A stretch of DNA of 64,000 nucleotides from Atrichornis clamosus (taxonomy: Eukaryota > Chordata > Aves > Passeriformes > Menuridae). How positions within the stretch are numbered: the stretch's first letter is position 1; each line of letters starts with the position of its first letter. This document shows positions 49,358 through 62,394 of this stretch, piece after piece. Location: the NCBI GenBank assembly GCA_013400975.1, contig WBMZ01009460.1, positions 1-64,000 of the forward strand. The letters run 5' to 3'. The position numbers and the translations under genes are program-made. The notes under the pieces are model-generated. The model was given only the letters and a program-made list of their open reading frames with translations, was not told the origin of the DNA and made no database searches.

Positions 49358-49395
49358 TATAAAGACCTTCAGGACATATAAAGACCTTCAGCACA
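49358..49395. repeat. 19-bp tandem duplication
   Basis: TATAAAGACCTTCAGGACA (49358-49376) is followed directly by TATAAAGACCTTCAGCACA (49377-49395), one mismatch. A recent local duplication that happens to double a TATAAAG box-like word; no start site is supported. Confidence 0.85.
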
Positions 49396-50337
49396 AAGCA
49401 CAGGCCAGGCTCAGTGCAAGGTTTCTCATTCCCCCACCTCCAGAACCAGCCATGCAGAAGGCTCCCGTTTGTCAGAGCGATTCAAATCCCTCATCAAAAT
49501 TCAGCCAAATGGTGTTTGCAAAGTGATGACCCTCCTCTGGGTCATTACTATGTAAGGAAATAAATTGGAGAGGCAGAATGAAAAGACCCAGGTGGAGGTT
49601 CACACAATGGGAAGACTGCAGAGATCCCCGCGCTGCCACATGCTGCGTGTTCATCCTCAACGCTTTAAGGGACCATATTCTCTGCTTTCCAAAAAACACA
49701 GCCCCCTTTCATAGTAGAAAAACTTACGAGCTTGCCCACAGAGAGAAAAGAAGGAAATTGTTTCATAAGAGGGAGGTTGATTTTCACTCTAGCTCCAGTA
49801 GCACTGAGAACTGATAATTTCCGTATCAGTGAATGTAGGTGTTATACTGGGGCAATTATGCTGAGGGAAAGCTACTATCTCAATTCCATTTGGATTTCTG
49901 TTGGATTTTTTCCAGTACTGCAGTTCCGGCACCGTGAACAGCACCACATGGCACTGGGCATTGTAAAAATGCAGGTGGAAATAAGGATCCTTGTCCCCAG
50001 CCCCAGACAAGGGACATCAAGTGGACACACTTGATGAGGAAAAAGAAATGGTGACAGCAGGATAGGCTGCCTTCAGGGCACAGTGATGAGGATGTTCTCT
50101 GCTTCTCAGGTAATAAAAGGCGTGTCTGTTTTAATGCATAATCTCTTTAATGAATCACAGTGGGTGAAGTTACAGATGCTCCATCTGAAGGGTACAGGGG
50201 GTTAAGATCACAAAGCAATCTCATGCTGTTCCCAGTGACAGCATTTGTCTTTGTTTCACATCACATTGGATGGAGCAGTGAAATAAGCAACTAAAATAAT
50301 TTCCAATAAACAATTACTTCTTTGTTGGATTGTGTTT
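49396..50337. other. Unique non-coding DNA
   Basis: No gene. Short antiparallel frames at 49472-50034 lack domains. Confidence 0.5.
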
Positions 50338-50376
50338 GGGGTTTTTTGGTGGGTTTTGTTTTGGTGGGAGGGGGGT
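50338..50376 (+). other. Potential G-quadruplex sequence
   Basis: Four G-runs of three or more (GGGG, GGG, GGG, GGGGGG) separated by T-rich loops, the longest about 12 nt. It meets a relaxed G4 pattern, not the strict 1-7 nt loop rule. G/T tracts of this type are common in bird DNA, so a specific role is not implied. Confidence 0.45.
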
Positions 50377-52041
50377 TTCCCAGTTTAAAAACCCTTATTT
50401 CTTTTGGAATAGAGTTTGGGGAGGGGAAAAAAAAAAACCAAACAACAAAAAACAAACACCAAGTTCAGCTACAGTTGACTTAAATCTCTAAAATACAGAA
50501 TTTGTTTTCTCTACTCTTCCTTTTGAAAGGGCATCTTGACATTTGTAAGAGAAAATCTTTAGATACGTGAATGCCATTACTTGCTTTCTTCAAATCTGAG
50601 ATCTCCCAGTTGTGAGAGATGGCAATAGATGTTGTGAAAAACACAGAACACAAAATGGACAGCCTCTAGGGTTGTAGCAGAGGCTGGAAAGTAGAGGACA
50701 GAGGAGAACCAGACAAAGGGAGAGAGAAGGAGAGAAGATTTGGGAGTGCAGGCACTGTGGGCTCATATGGCTGCTCAGCAGCAGCTGCCCAGCTCAAAAT
50801 GTCATGATTCCCAGTTTGTCAGGACTGATATTACCTTTGGTATTCAAAAGAGCCAGGCAGCTAAATAAGGATGAAAAATTCACAGGGGGAGAGAGAAAAG
50901 CATGGTGAGCCAAGTTATGTTAATTGTTCTATATATTTTGGTCTTTCTTGTGGCACAGAGGGCACAAGAGTGACCCAGATGGTCAAGAGGACTGTGTTTC
51001 ATACCTTGGGGTTCTTCCCCCCACATAGATGAAGACATGAGAAATTGGGCTGACAGCAAAGCTCCCTTATCACTCCCTGTTCACCCGTCTCCTTTCCCTG
51101 CCTCCCCATCCCGAGGCTATCTGGGGACAGGCATATCCAAAAATACACAGGCACATTAAATAAAAAAATTTAAAAATCCTGAGGATCCAATATAATTCAT
51201 CAAAGAGACAGCCTTTGCTCTTTCTGATGACAACGGTGCTAATCTTATCCCCTGGCTGCTGCCCAGAAGTGACATAATGCTTAAAAATGTGTGTTTGTTT
51301 TAGAGGCTATTTACCACAGGAGGGGAGAGGGGGAGAGATGCCAAGGCAGGAAAGGAGCTGGGTTTGTGGGCACCCCAGACCGGATCCTCGGTCTATCGCA
51401 GTCCATTTGCACAGCTCTGTGTCACTTTCAGATCCATCAATACAGAGGTGAGCAAAAGAATCCTTGTGCAAAGGACTTTAAGCTCTTCTGGATCCCTTTG
51501 GGAGCTGAATATGCATGAGCAAGAGAGTGACACAAATGTTGAGGAAAATACCAGCTGATCACAATTCCCTCTTCAATACCCGGACTGAGGTGACTGCGTT
51601 TAGCAGCAGAGATCACCTCATTTTGTCATCTTTTATTTCAAGACTGATTTTATTTCTCCAGCATGAACTCTGGAGTGATTTAAAAGCAAGGGGACCTGGT
51701 CTTTCAGCATCACTCTGGTAAAAATAAGTGGTTAACTGAAGAGACATCGATCTGCATGAGCCTCGGTCTAAATTAAGAACACTCCCATCAGAAACCCCAA
51801 CTGCAGGCATGCTGTACTCATGCAAAGCAAAGCCAGATTCCTAATAGGAAAATTAGTTCCGCATCTTACCAGGTTAAGCCATGCCACTATAAAGCCTTCC
51901 TGCCAAATATAGGCCCCTCATCCAGATCTGTTGGAGGCAGTGTAGTCAAACTGGTTGTTAAAATCACAGCCAGCTCCCACAACGCTTGTCAAAGGCTCAT
52001 TGCAGAGCACCCAGGTCCCTCCTGGGCCCAGCATGGGGCTT
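50377..52041. other. Unique non-coding DNA
   Basis: No gene. A-rich low-complexity sequence at 50427-50458. Frames of 64-75 codons at 51291-51825 are in several phases and have no domain. Confidence 0.5.
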
Positions 52042-52061
52042 TCCAAGATGCTCATCTTGGA
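52042..52061. repeat. Perfect 9-bp inverted repeat
   Basis: TCCAAGATG and CATCTTGGA are exact complements with a 2-bp centre. AAGATG is the YY1-type core on each arm (AAGATGGC-like but lacking the GGC), so no factor is assigned. Confidence 0.55.
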
Positions 52062-53504
52062 GAGAATGAGAACACTCAGTCCCTTTAGAAATAGATCTGA
52101 ATTTTTCATGCATTTATACACACACACACATAAATATGTATGTTGTGCTACCATCAAACACAGCACAATGTGTAGTCTGTAGTTTCAGGTGCCATTGCAC
52201 AAGAAATGAGGTTTACACTATTTATCCTGAAATAGATATGTAGGAACTGAGAAACCAAGTGAAGTAATTTAAAATCATGGTTCTATATACACATATCATA
52301 CAGATTTTACTAATCTACTGTTTTCTAATTAGTACCATGTGAGAAGAGAGAAGGCTATTTCAAAATTTCACAATATAGTAAATTAATCACCATTACATAG
52401 TGATTTAAGTTCCCAATGCATTTGCAAACAATAAATATTCAGAAAGCATAAAGTGACGGCCTGATTAGATCTAAACTAAATATATTTCATTTAGTGCTTC
52501 ACTATCTTGATAGGAGGAAAAAGAGACTCCACAGAGAGTGGCACCAAAGAACATTGGCTCCCAAGGCAAACACACCACCTCCCCTCCCCAGTTCTTGCAT
52601 TTCTCTTTGCTCATCAGAGAACAGCCACCAAGATGTGATGTGCCCAGGTGTGCTGGACATGGTGTTCTTATAAAAAGGTGTATCTGGGTGGCAAACCTTA
52701 CCTGTAGAAAGCCTGAGACTAAATCTGATCTGGGGGAAGAAGTGCTGGGAGACCCCTCAGTGCAGCTTCAGGTCACATTCCACACCTTGAGCCATGCTTA
52801 TTGCAAACACATTATGAGGAACAGCCTCTGCCATGGGAATCTTGTGGGTAAAAAGGCTGTTGGGAAGCAAAGGCAAGGAGAGCAGAACACAACAGCACCA
52901 AAAAGAAAGTCCATTCCCTGACCCTACGATTCACCAGCCCATCTCTGATCAGCATGTTCATCAGCTCGTGACACATCAGGACACAACTGAACACAAAAAA
53001 CCCTCCTAATCCTGATAACACCTGACTTCTAATCACAGAGGACCAATGCATTGGGATTTATTCTTTTAGGAGGGGGATTTTTCATCAGGACGACTGTTTT
53101 ACCCTCTGAATTTCAATGAAAAAGCAGAATGAAAGGTTGGTAGTGAGTGAGCCAAATTCTTAAGTTACAACCCTAGCAAGATTGATAGCTAGCCTCATTG
53201 TCCTAGGCTCCATAAAGAGAAACAGGCTGGATAAATCCTGACTTATTGCCTGATCCTCACATCGCCTTTCAGAACAGTTTTGCCTGGTTTTGTCCAAATA
53301 GACTGATATGACATGTAAGAATTACTTTTCTTTCTTTGAATGCTTTGTGTAAGACTCTTCAAATCTGGCTTAAAAGTAGGACAGAGGCAAAAAAGAATAA
53401 TCCATCCTTCAAAGAATAGAAGTCAATCCCTGAATCTAGCCCCTTTTGGGTACTCAGACTTTAGAAGGTTACAGAAGGCCAGTGTAACACACAAAATCTC
53501 CCTA
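52062..53504. other. Unique non-coding DNA
   Basis: No gene. A short CA repeat lies at 52118-52130. A 127-codon plus-strand frame at 52538-52921 overlaps a 79-codon minus-strand frame and has no domain. Confidence 0.5.
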
Positions 53505-53780
53505 GAACACTAATCAGTGCCTAGCAATTTGACAAGATAAAAATTTGATAACACGTTGGCTGGCTGTGATTGCCCAGGGAAAAACATCTCCTTCATAATA
53601 ATCTTATTATAGGCAAGCAGTGCTACTTTTGTGCCTTTCCTTTGTGCGGAGCAATTTATTTTTATGGCTGGCAAAAGGAAATAAATTCCTCAGAAACGGC
53701 TCCTCGGTGAATCGGGGTCTGTGTAGCTCATTTTACGTTTATAGATAAGCAAAAGGTCAATTGAATGTTATGTCTTTCAT
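53505..53780. promoter_or_regulatory. Candidate conserved non-coding element
   Basis: Complex, repeat-free sequence that keeps several CpGs in otherwise AT-rich DNA (ACACGTTGG, GTGCGGAGC, AACGGCTCCTCGG, TCGGGG, TTACGTTTATAG). It has TAATAATCTTATTATAGG and TTTTTATGGCTGG, the latter HOX/CDX-like. All frames are closed except a 91-codon minus frame without a domain that enters it from 54032. CpG retention plus complexity makes this one of the better non-coding element candidates, but conservation is untested. Confidence 0.33.
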
Positions 53781-55384
53781 TGCACGGTTTGCTAAGTCTT
53801 CGCGTGGCAGGAAGAAATAACACAGCCACTCAAATGTTCTCCTCCAGGAGCCTCGGCTGAGGGGAGCCTTCTGCTTTGTGAGGCTGGAGCAGGACACGGA
53901 AGATCGGTCACTTGTCACAGGGTATTTGTCTTGCCTGCGAGGTTTAATAGAGTGCACAAGATTAGATATAGTTGGTATTGCTGATGTGAAGAACACCTGG
54001 TAAGGAAGGCGCTGGGCCCTCCAGCATTTCATTGGTTCTCATTATGCATAGATACACTCAGTAATATTAACTTACTAGAAAGTGTTTTCTGTGGTTTCCA
54101 CCCCTGACCAGAAGAAGCTGGAAGCATATCCCCTCTCATGCACATTTGATTTAAAATTTGGGTGTTTACAGCACTCCCTGGCTCCCCTTTTACCTGCTGA
54201 GAGTCACCCTGCTGAATTACACCTCACTGTTTTCCCACTTTGCCTTTCCTTGTGCTGCACTTGGCATAACAGGGGCTGTGATCTCAACTGACCTTTAAGA
54301 GAAAAGATTAATGTGAACATGGTTAATGCAGCAGGCATGGCTACAAAACCTCACAGGATGTTACTGCACTTGCTGGGGGGGAAAAAAACAAACCCTCAAC
54401 AACCAGTTTGTGGTAAGAGAGGCTCCTGCGAACTTCTAGCAGCATGCTCCTGACATTTTGTGTTTCACAGGCAGAGAGGGCAGTGAGTGCCAGAGCCTGG
54501 TGTTTCCAGGTTGTACTGTGTCTTCTTTGAGGATATAAAACAAAAATAGGTGCTGAACAGATGCAAACAGTTGCTCATTACACATGCACAGCTCTCATTC
54601 CACTTTCACCCTATTTTCCTTTCAGGAATCCTTGCTATGAGCCCTCTCCTCTGCCCTCAGTTCTCTTGTCTTTCGAGTTGCCTCATCCTCTTCATGCAGC
54701 AGCCCCATGGTCTACAGAGCAGGGCATGGCCACTTAGTGCTCACCAAAACCTCTGATCCACTGTTTGTCCAAGCCCAGTAGGAGAAACAGCCCAGACAAA
54801 AAGGTCTGATATATTTTGAGGGAGTTAATAAACCCATCAGTGCCTGTTTTCTGTGTGATCTTGCTGCACTGCTGAAAAAGCAAGTCCCAACTCTCTCTTT
54901 CGGAAGTTCTGCCGGTTTGATAAACACAGTGATTCTCTTGCTAATAAAACTGTTTGAGGAAGACAAGCCTTGTGCTTCCACCTTTGCTCTGATGGATTTG
55001 ACCTGCATGATCCTGCATCTACAGAGACACAGGAGAGCAAATGAACTATGACCGAGCCCCCATTTCTGAACAAATCACACTCTAGCCTCACTTTAGATGT
55101 AGTTAAATACCTTTACCAGATATTTAAAGCTAATCAGAGAGAGCATTACTCAGATAGCTTTTTAGCAGCAATTCTGCCCTATTTTATGGCATTTGTGTGT
55201 GCACTGTCCAAGGGGCTCAGCATCTGCATTCTGCACCCTTCCTTCTCTCCTTTCTCATTTATTGTTTGATATCTGAATTATGTGCCAGCTACGCCGTTAA
55301 AATGAGCTCTTCAAAATAACCTTTTCCTCATCCACTGAAGCAGTTACAATTCCCTGACATAACTCATCTAATCACCACCTCAAT
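53781..55384. other. Unique non-coding DNA
   Basis: No gene. Frames of 68-98 codons at 54082-55269 overlap on both strands and have no domain. Confidence 0.5.
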
Positions 55385-55640
55385 GAGCAGGGCTTAATCT
55401 AAATGCATGTACTGAGCACCTGCCACATGTACTCTTCATTTATCTTACATGGCTTTACATTAAAATCTAGCGTGGACCTCTGATACATTATAGATGACTA
55501 TATCAGGCAGTACATGGCTTAAATTAGGAGCAGCCACTCAAAGGACATTACAATTATCTCCTCGCCGATACACAGCTTTAATTAAGCTACTGCCACCTTG
55601 AGGGATTAACAATCAGATCCCAGGCCGTATATGGCAAGAA
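55385..55640. repeat. Degenerate tandem array, period about 60 bp, TAATTA-bearing
   Basis: The anchor ACATGGCTTTAAATTAA-like recurs with GGCTT (or AGCTT/GGCAA) at 55391, 55451, 55516, 55574 and 55633, giving spacings of 60, 65, 58 and 59 bp. The third and fourth units align along their whole length: both have GGCTT/AGCTT, an AATTA core, GCCAC, a GGATTAACAAT or GGACATTACAATT segment, ATCTCC/GATCCC and a GCCG end. Units one and two are more diverged. It is not coding and matches no transposon I know. The homeodomain-like cores in each unit suggest a regulatory block amplified by old tandem duplication. Confidence 0.6.
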
Positions 55641-58065
55641 CACGAAATGCAAAGCCCTGATTATTTTGGCACCCTCGGAGCACTCGAGCTGTGAAAATTA
55701 AAATGCCTTGGAAGGAAGAGCTCGCTGTAGCTGAGGGATTGTGTTACCTGCCAGTGCAGCCGACCGCACACTCACTGCGCTCAAGAAACGTCCCCGGGAC
55801 AAGCCTGAATTTTTTAGCAGAGGAAGAGCAGACAGAGTTCACTGTTGACTTGGCTAAGTTGCCTGTTTTTCACACAAGAGGTAACTGGAAGTTCAGCCTT
55901 TTTTTCACCCCCCCTTTTTCTCTGTTTTAAATATAGTCTGTGACAGAGTTTAGCCTGTCTAATCTCTTAAAGATTTTTCTATACATCTTGTATTCCATTG
56001 TTGTCTTACCAAGAAGAGCTCATTTCCCTAGGGAATAAAAATGGTTGAGGTCTGATGGACTTGTTTTTCCATCTTCCAGCCAGTTTTTCCAGAGAAGCGG
56101 CAGCCTGGCTGCAGTCTCTGTATCTGCAGTAGGGCTGCAGATTGCACTGCAATTTTCCAATTCTGCCCTTAGGATAATGACTGTGACTCACGGTACCAGG
56201 CTTCCACAGCACTCATGTGGAACCAGAAACTCCAACTAAAAACCAAGCCCACAAAAGCCTCCAAAGGTTTTTAGAAAGGATGGGTGTCAATGCCAAGTCC
56301 TTCCACTGTACTCATGTCGCTGAAGCTGTTGCACCACCAAAGGACAGGACAGACCAGGAGCCCAAGGTGTTTAGGCTCCGTGTTGACACAAACACGCAGT
56401 TTTACACACCACCTTGAATGGCAGAGGTGAGTGTCTTGGTTCTGTTTCCTGCCCCTGTTCCCTACAGGCTCTCTGCAGATGAGCATCTGAGGCTGCCCAC
56501 AGCCATGTCAGGTTGGAGAGACCATTATGCTCTGAAAAGGGATTTCAAAACAGGTTATAAAATGCAACTACTAAGTGCAATATCCAGGAACTCAGCCTCA
56601 GAGACGGCACCTCATGGCATTGTCCAACAGGTCTTCCCTGAAGATCCCATCCCAAAACACAGAATACACTTTCATTTCCCTGAGAGAGGTTCCTTATAAA
56701 AGGGATATTGCATGTGCCTGCACATTTAGAAACATGCTAAAAGCAGTTCATATAAACAATCTCAATACAAATCACACGTGTCTCTGAATATATCAAATAT
56801 ACCCTAGATGGGCAAGAGGTAAGTCATATTTTTGGTAATGGAAGGCAATCAGCAGTTAATCAGAAGAAAGACAAAACAAAAAAAAGAAAAAAAACCTCAC
56901 AAAAAACCCCCAGGATATTTCTTAGCTGTGAATCTCCAGCAGAACTGTGTAAATATTACTGTACTGATGATCAGTTTGTCTCTGTGCCATTGCTGAAAAT
57001 TAAACATAAGCCTAGTGATGCTAATGACTTTCTGTTAATTTCCACCAGCACCATAAGATTTAAAACCACCTTTCTCACATCAGTGGCTACATGTACCTCT
57101 CATCACTAGAAAAATCTAGGATGGACTCCTCCCAAAATAAATGGAGCAGAAAAAACACGGGCTTCAAAAGGGTCAACTCTGCATTTTCCAATATATACAT
57201 GAATTCATAAAGGCAACAAACCAGACTGGTTTTTAAATTTTTCATTTATAATAAATGCAATAAGAGAATCGTTCTTGCCTTATGCAATATCTGAGTTCCA
57301 TAAAAGGCAGAATATTAAAAAGGAGGGGAAGCTGAAGACAAATCCATGTTATTTTGACAAAAGCAGCTATTACAGAGATTGCCAAAATTGAAGTCAGCAA
57401 AGACTATACATAAACAAGCTGAATACACTTCCACCTTCTCTAAGTAGACATCTGGACACACATCACAGAGACATTAGCATCACCAGATGTGCAGGTCTCT
57501 AAATTTAGTTCAGGATCAGGCTTTTTCTTGTTGTTTTGGGGTGGATTTCTTTTCTTTATTTTACTTTTTTTTTCCCAAAAGCTCATTTGCTTTGCTTAGG
57601 AAGTAGAAAAGAAGGTTCCTGAACTGAGTGGTTGTCAGATGCCCAGCATAAATCAAACCTGACAGGGCAACAGGCAATGCTGATTTAACTCCCCCCAGCA
57701 CCAGCTTCCACTCAGATCAATATAAATTTCCAAACGTTTAGAATAAACGTAAGTAAAATCGTTCCAGTACCATAAACATTCCTTTCATTGTTTCTTCCCC
57801 TCTTCTTTTCCCCCAGATGCCGTTTGGATGGGGCTCTGCAAGCCCTCCTCCATTTGACACTCTGCTTCCCCGAGCCGGCTGTCAGGGTTTGATTAATGGT
57901 TCAGATCATGCACACCACATTTGCCAAAGACACGAAATTCTCTCTGCAGCTCTGACTTTGCAAGGCACATTCTCCCTCCAATAGGCTGCTGCAGTCCCAC
58001 AGAGTATTTTCATGCTTTGCTTTCCACAGGACCTGTGAAATTTCTCCCCAGCAGTCAAGCCACAA
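55641..58065. other. Unique non-coding DNA
   Basis: No gene. A short CpG-containing patch lies at 55740-55800. A-rich low-complexity sequence occurs at 56871-56900 and T-rich at 57540-57575. Frames of 64-93 codons lack domains. Confidence 0.5.
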
Positions 58066-58240
58066 GCTGAAGTTTTTCATGGCAGGTGGCCCAAATTTTT
58101 TATTGTTTAAATGGCACCATGATGTGGATGGAACCACATTGGTCACATCTTGTACATCAGATAACGTCCCGATGGTGTTGGAGGTCATCTTAAAATTGTA
58201 AATGAAAAATTAATGTGTATGTCTAGAATTATCTTTGTAT
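58066..58240. promoter_or_regulatory. Candidate conserved non-coding element
   Basis: Complex sequence with GTTTAAATGGCACC, CCACATTGGTCACATC, AGATAACGTCCCGATGG and GAAAAATTAATG. It overlaps a 95-codon minus-strand frame (57901-58188) that has no recognisable domain. Constraint is only suspected. Confidence 0.2.
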
Positions 58241-61200
58241 ACAGAATAAAATACAGCGTTATTGTGGAAGAAATATCTGAACTGATATGTATTTTTCATT
58301 GCTGCTCAGGCTCTAGGGATTTTCATCCAAGACTTTTCCTTCCGGCAGCAATCTAGCAAGGGAGATTAATCAGAGTCCTTGCAAACAACAGTTCAGATGG
58401 CAGGTGAAGAAGAGTTGTGCATGTCTGCTGAACTGAATCCAACCAAATACACAGTCCAGTTTTCCATGAGATACACTCCCTTCCCAGGTCAGAAGCATGA
58501 AGTTCAGGAACTTTTTTTTTTTTCCAGGATGTCACAATGATTTTTACTTCTGGACTCGTGCACTTATCTAAAGCATCTTCTGTTCCAGAAAGTCAGACCA
58601 CCTGTTGAAGAAGTCCAGCTGGAATAAGCTTTGGAGCTTGAATAGGTGCTGCCTGGCTTGACATAAAGGGGACTAACTCCACAATAATGTCCCAAACATT
58701 GATTACACTGAAATAATTATAGCTAGGACCTTTACAGGATTTCTATAATTGTGTAGACAAAAAGAGGACCAACAATTCACTGGAAAACCACTTTACAGCT
58801 GCAAAGAGGAAGATTGTGGCACAGATAAAGGAGAAGTCATTGATTTTTTCGTTTCTTCCTCACTGTCATCCCTCATAACTTTGAGGAAAACAAAAACCTG
58901 AAGGTCTAATCTGTGCCATAAAGCCAGTTCCTGGGTGAGCATTTAAAGACAGCAGACTCACAAACATTTAACGCTAACGAAATTGAGCACAGCCCCATCC
59001 TCACACTACTCAAACAGCTGGATTAAATTCTGTTCCATGCTCGATAGAGAACATTTTGAGTCCATTCTGTCCCTTAATTTTCACTAATTGTGACGTTTTC
59101 TAGGAACCATGTAGCACAAGTGTGTACAGGACCTAATATCTCCAAGCCAGAAGAATCAAGGAGATGCCACTAAAAACGTATATGTTCTCCTCTTATTTAA
59201 TTCGTTGTGACCTTCTGGGCCTCCATTGTGCATGAGCAGGTTTTACTGACTACTAGAGAAGTACATAAGAGCATAATTGCAGCTCTGAAAGCTATTCCAT
59301 TGGAAAGCTAGAGTAGCTTTTCCTATTCAAAAAAAAGAAACCCAAACCAAACTCACAGCTAAAGAACCTTAAGTTTACTGAGGAGCAGACTTAACATATT
59401 TAAAAAGACTACATTTCTGCACAAATCTCTATTTTCGGTGTGGAAGTTGCTGCCACACAACATTTTACAGAGCAAAGCAGGATTGCAACTCTTGGCACTT
59501 TGCTATGAAATAAATCAAACACTATTTATTTTCTGAAAGTCCTTAGTTTTCATCAACCCTTTGGTAGCCTGAGCCAGTTCAGCCATCCCAGAAAACAACG
59601 ACAGGAATGCTGCAAAGTTCCAGCCCTCCCTGCAGTCTTTTCCACCCTCCAGTTCCACAAACTCACCTAGACTAAATGTTTACAGGATAGAAAAGTTGTC
59701 AGACACTTATCCTTTGCCATCTGGCAGTAATTTGCACCCCCCAAAATAATCTCTTTTTAGGAGTTCAAACACCAAGTTCAAAGGAAAACCTAAGAATAAA
59801 CAACATATTTCACCTGGTACTGAAACCCCAAGAGAATTTCAGTATTACCTGATTTCATCTTGAAACCATAAATCTCCCCAGGTTTACACCAAGGTTCAGA
59901 ACTTCACTGGGACAAACTGAGGCTTTTCACAGATTTTTCACACCAACATCACATGATCCTCATCAACAACACTGATGGGTTTTTCAGAAAGAGAAGACAG
60001 ACATGAAAAATCCTAGCTTTTAAGGACACTTACAGTTTAAACCTCAGCCTACATTTGAACTGTTTCTGTTCACCTTTTTTGCCTGTAACAGGCTAAGACA
60101 AATCAGTACATGTTCAAGAGCACAGCATGGTACAAGAATGGATGAAGACATATCTTAGGAGGCAGATACAACCTCTGTGCAACTCACAGAGAGAATGCAA
60201 GTATTAAATTAGATACCAAAAAAAAAAATAATTACACTCATTATCTCAATATGAAATATTTCAAAGATTAAATTCTTACAAGAAAGCCCAAACCCTAAAA
60301 TCCCAGCCTTCCTGCATGTGCCATTTTATTGTTCATTAGTACCTGCACTCCTGAAGTTCTAATTAGAGATGTCACAGGTCTTCGAGAAGGATTGATCCTC
60401 ACTGTGCTAGATGGTCAGAGTTTGGAGCATGAAAGTCCTCTAAGACATTTACTCTTGAAAATCTAAAAGCCAAACTTTATAGTCTTTTTTTTAAGCAAAC
60501 TGCTGTTTTGTAATCTAACCATCATTCCCATCTATTAGAGTTTATGAGTACTTTCATTTGCTATCAAAGAGGACAAAAAGACTCCTAAAGAAAAGGTTTA
60601 TTAATATTCACATCACTTGACATTTGTGCAGAAGCATTGTCCTAAGCTAACAGAACACGATCAAGTTTAACCTTGTGATTTTATGCTTTTAGCAAGTGAA
60701 CAAGTTTAAGATTTTTAAACCCTTATCTGTTGCTTTTCAGTCCCTGACTTTAGAGCATAATCTCCATCAAATGCTGCTGAAAATGCTCTCCAGATGACCT
60801 TGAAATAAATCAGAATATGCAGAGAATCCATTTTGAGGAGCACAACAACTTGGTTTGTACTCAAGGAAAACAGACATCAAAACCAAAGAGGATTATCTGG
60901 GGTTGCCTGGGGAGGGGGATGCCTCAGTCACCTCCCACTAACCAATTTCATTGAAAACGTGACACAGTGCAGAATAATACCACTGAATGAGTGCCCTGTC
61001 CTACATACTTTGAAAGGGGAAGAGCAGTCAGCTGTGCCACATGTATCAAACAAAGAATCTGAAGGTGTTTTTTTCAGGAAACAAGAGCCTCGGGGGATTA
61101 GAAAGAGAAATGAAGTATTTCCCATATCGGTTCCCAACCTGCTTATTGAGCAGATCTATATCAATAAAACCTGTTTTCCAAGTTCTGGCTACTTAAAATT

Positions 61201-61852
61201 AGTTCTGTAAGCCTAGTTTCTAAAGACCCAATAATTAGGTATACAAGCTTGATTGGCATCTACTCACTGATATGCTTAGCAAAAGAAGTAAGAGTTTAAC
61301 TATTTTGGGGTAGTGGTAGAATTGTTGTTTCTGTGGCCTCCTCCTGCTTCAGCTTCAGTTAACCTTGGAAGAAGGAAAAATAAGTTAAAGAAGTTTTTTA
61401 ATAAGCAGTTATCAGCCCACACTTTTTACTGCAGCAGAATCACCAGGAAAAGTGTTGGCCCTGGTGACAAGGAAAATAATATTGACTAATGCATTCCATG
61501 CAATGAGTTCTGCTCTCGTTAATATGGCTCCCCAACACTCCCTCCTAAGAGAGATGAAACAACATCACAGCCTAAAAATTATTTAGTGAGACTGCAGCAA
61601 AAATGCTCTCTGCTTTCTTACAGAGGTCTGAAGCATTAGGACAAACAAGCAGAGACATTTTAGGGCCACGCTGATGCTTTGAGTTTAAGCTGTAATGCTA
61701 TATTCTGTTTGTTTTTCTTCGGACATAGAATATCATAATGCCATATCTCTTTTCTCATGTTTAAGTGCCGAAAACTTGGGAGATGGGTAGGTCTGGGGGT
61801 TTCTCTTATGCTGCATAGATTTTTAGGCCAGAAGGAAGAGTTGCAGGTGTGT
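58241..61852. other. Unique non-coding DNA
   Basis: No gene is supported, and open frames are unusually few: only a 60-codon minus frame at 58353-58535, then none above 60 codons until 60833. The 125-codon plus-strand frame at 60833-61210 lacks any domain. No transposon was recognised before the CR1 at 61853. Confidence 0.55.
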
Positions 61853-62130
61853 TCATAGAATCACAGAATGGTTTGGGTTGGAACCTTAAAGTTCCAACCC
61901 CCTGCCATGGGCAGGGAACCTTCCAGTAGAGCAGGTTGCTCAGAGCCCCAGCCTGACACCTCCACAGATAAGGAGTCCACCACCTTTCTGGACAACCTGT
62001 TCCAGTCTCACGACCCTCACAGTAAAGAATTTCATCCTAATATCTAATCTAAATTACCCTACTTCAGCTTAAGGCCATTCCCCCTTGTCCTATCTCCACA
62101 TGCCCTTGTGAAAAGTCCCTCTCCAGCCCC
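61853..62130 (-). mobile_element. CR1 LINE, 3' end fragment
   Basis: Minus-strand CR1 tail about 280 bp long. The plus strand opens with TCATAGAATCACAGAATGG and GGTTTGGGTTGGAA, then CCAACCCCCTGCCATGGGCA, GGTTGCTCAGAGCCCC, TCCTAATATCTAATCTAAA, GGCCATTCCCCCTTGTCCTA and AAAAGTCCCTCTCCAGC, all landmarks of the avian CR1 3' UTR and the end of ORF2. Two short deletions are visible relative to the usual order: after GGAACCTTAAAGTTCC (the GATCATC word is missing) and after GAGCCCCAGCCTG. It is 5' truncated and inactive. It is the cleanest, and so probably the youngest, CR1 copy in the window. Confidence 0.95.
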
Positions 62131-62394
62131 TGTTCCCTTGTTGTTCTCTTGCTAAACAGAAGTCAACAAAATGTACCCAGTCATTTTTTCTATCAAAGTC
62201 ACAGCTACTGTTCAAGACAGCACATTTGACGTGGAGGAGGAAAAAGCCACAGCAGACCTGGGCGAGTGGTCAGTTACCTTCAGCGTTAAAAATAGCAGAG
62301 TTCGACTTCAGCCAGCTCCACCTTCCAGCCGCTGGATCTCGTTACAGGCTTTGCTTCCCACCTCTAGATTAATGGAGCTGTCTACTATCTATTA

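Noticed and set aside
49358..49395. TATAAAG words as core promoters
   Set aside because: They arise from a 19-bp duplication, with no initiator, CpG island or downstream exon.
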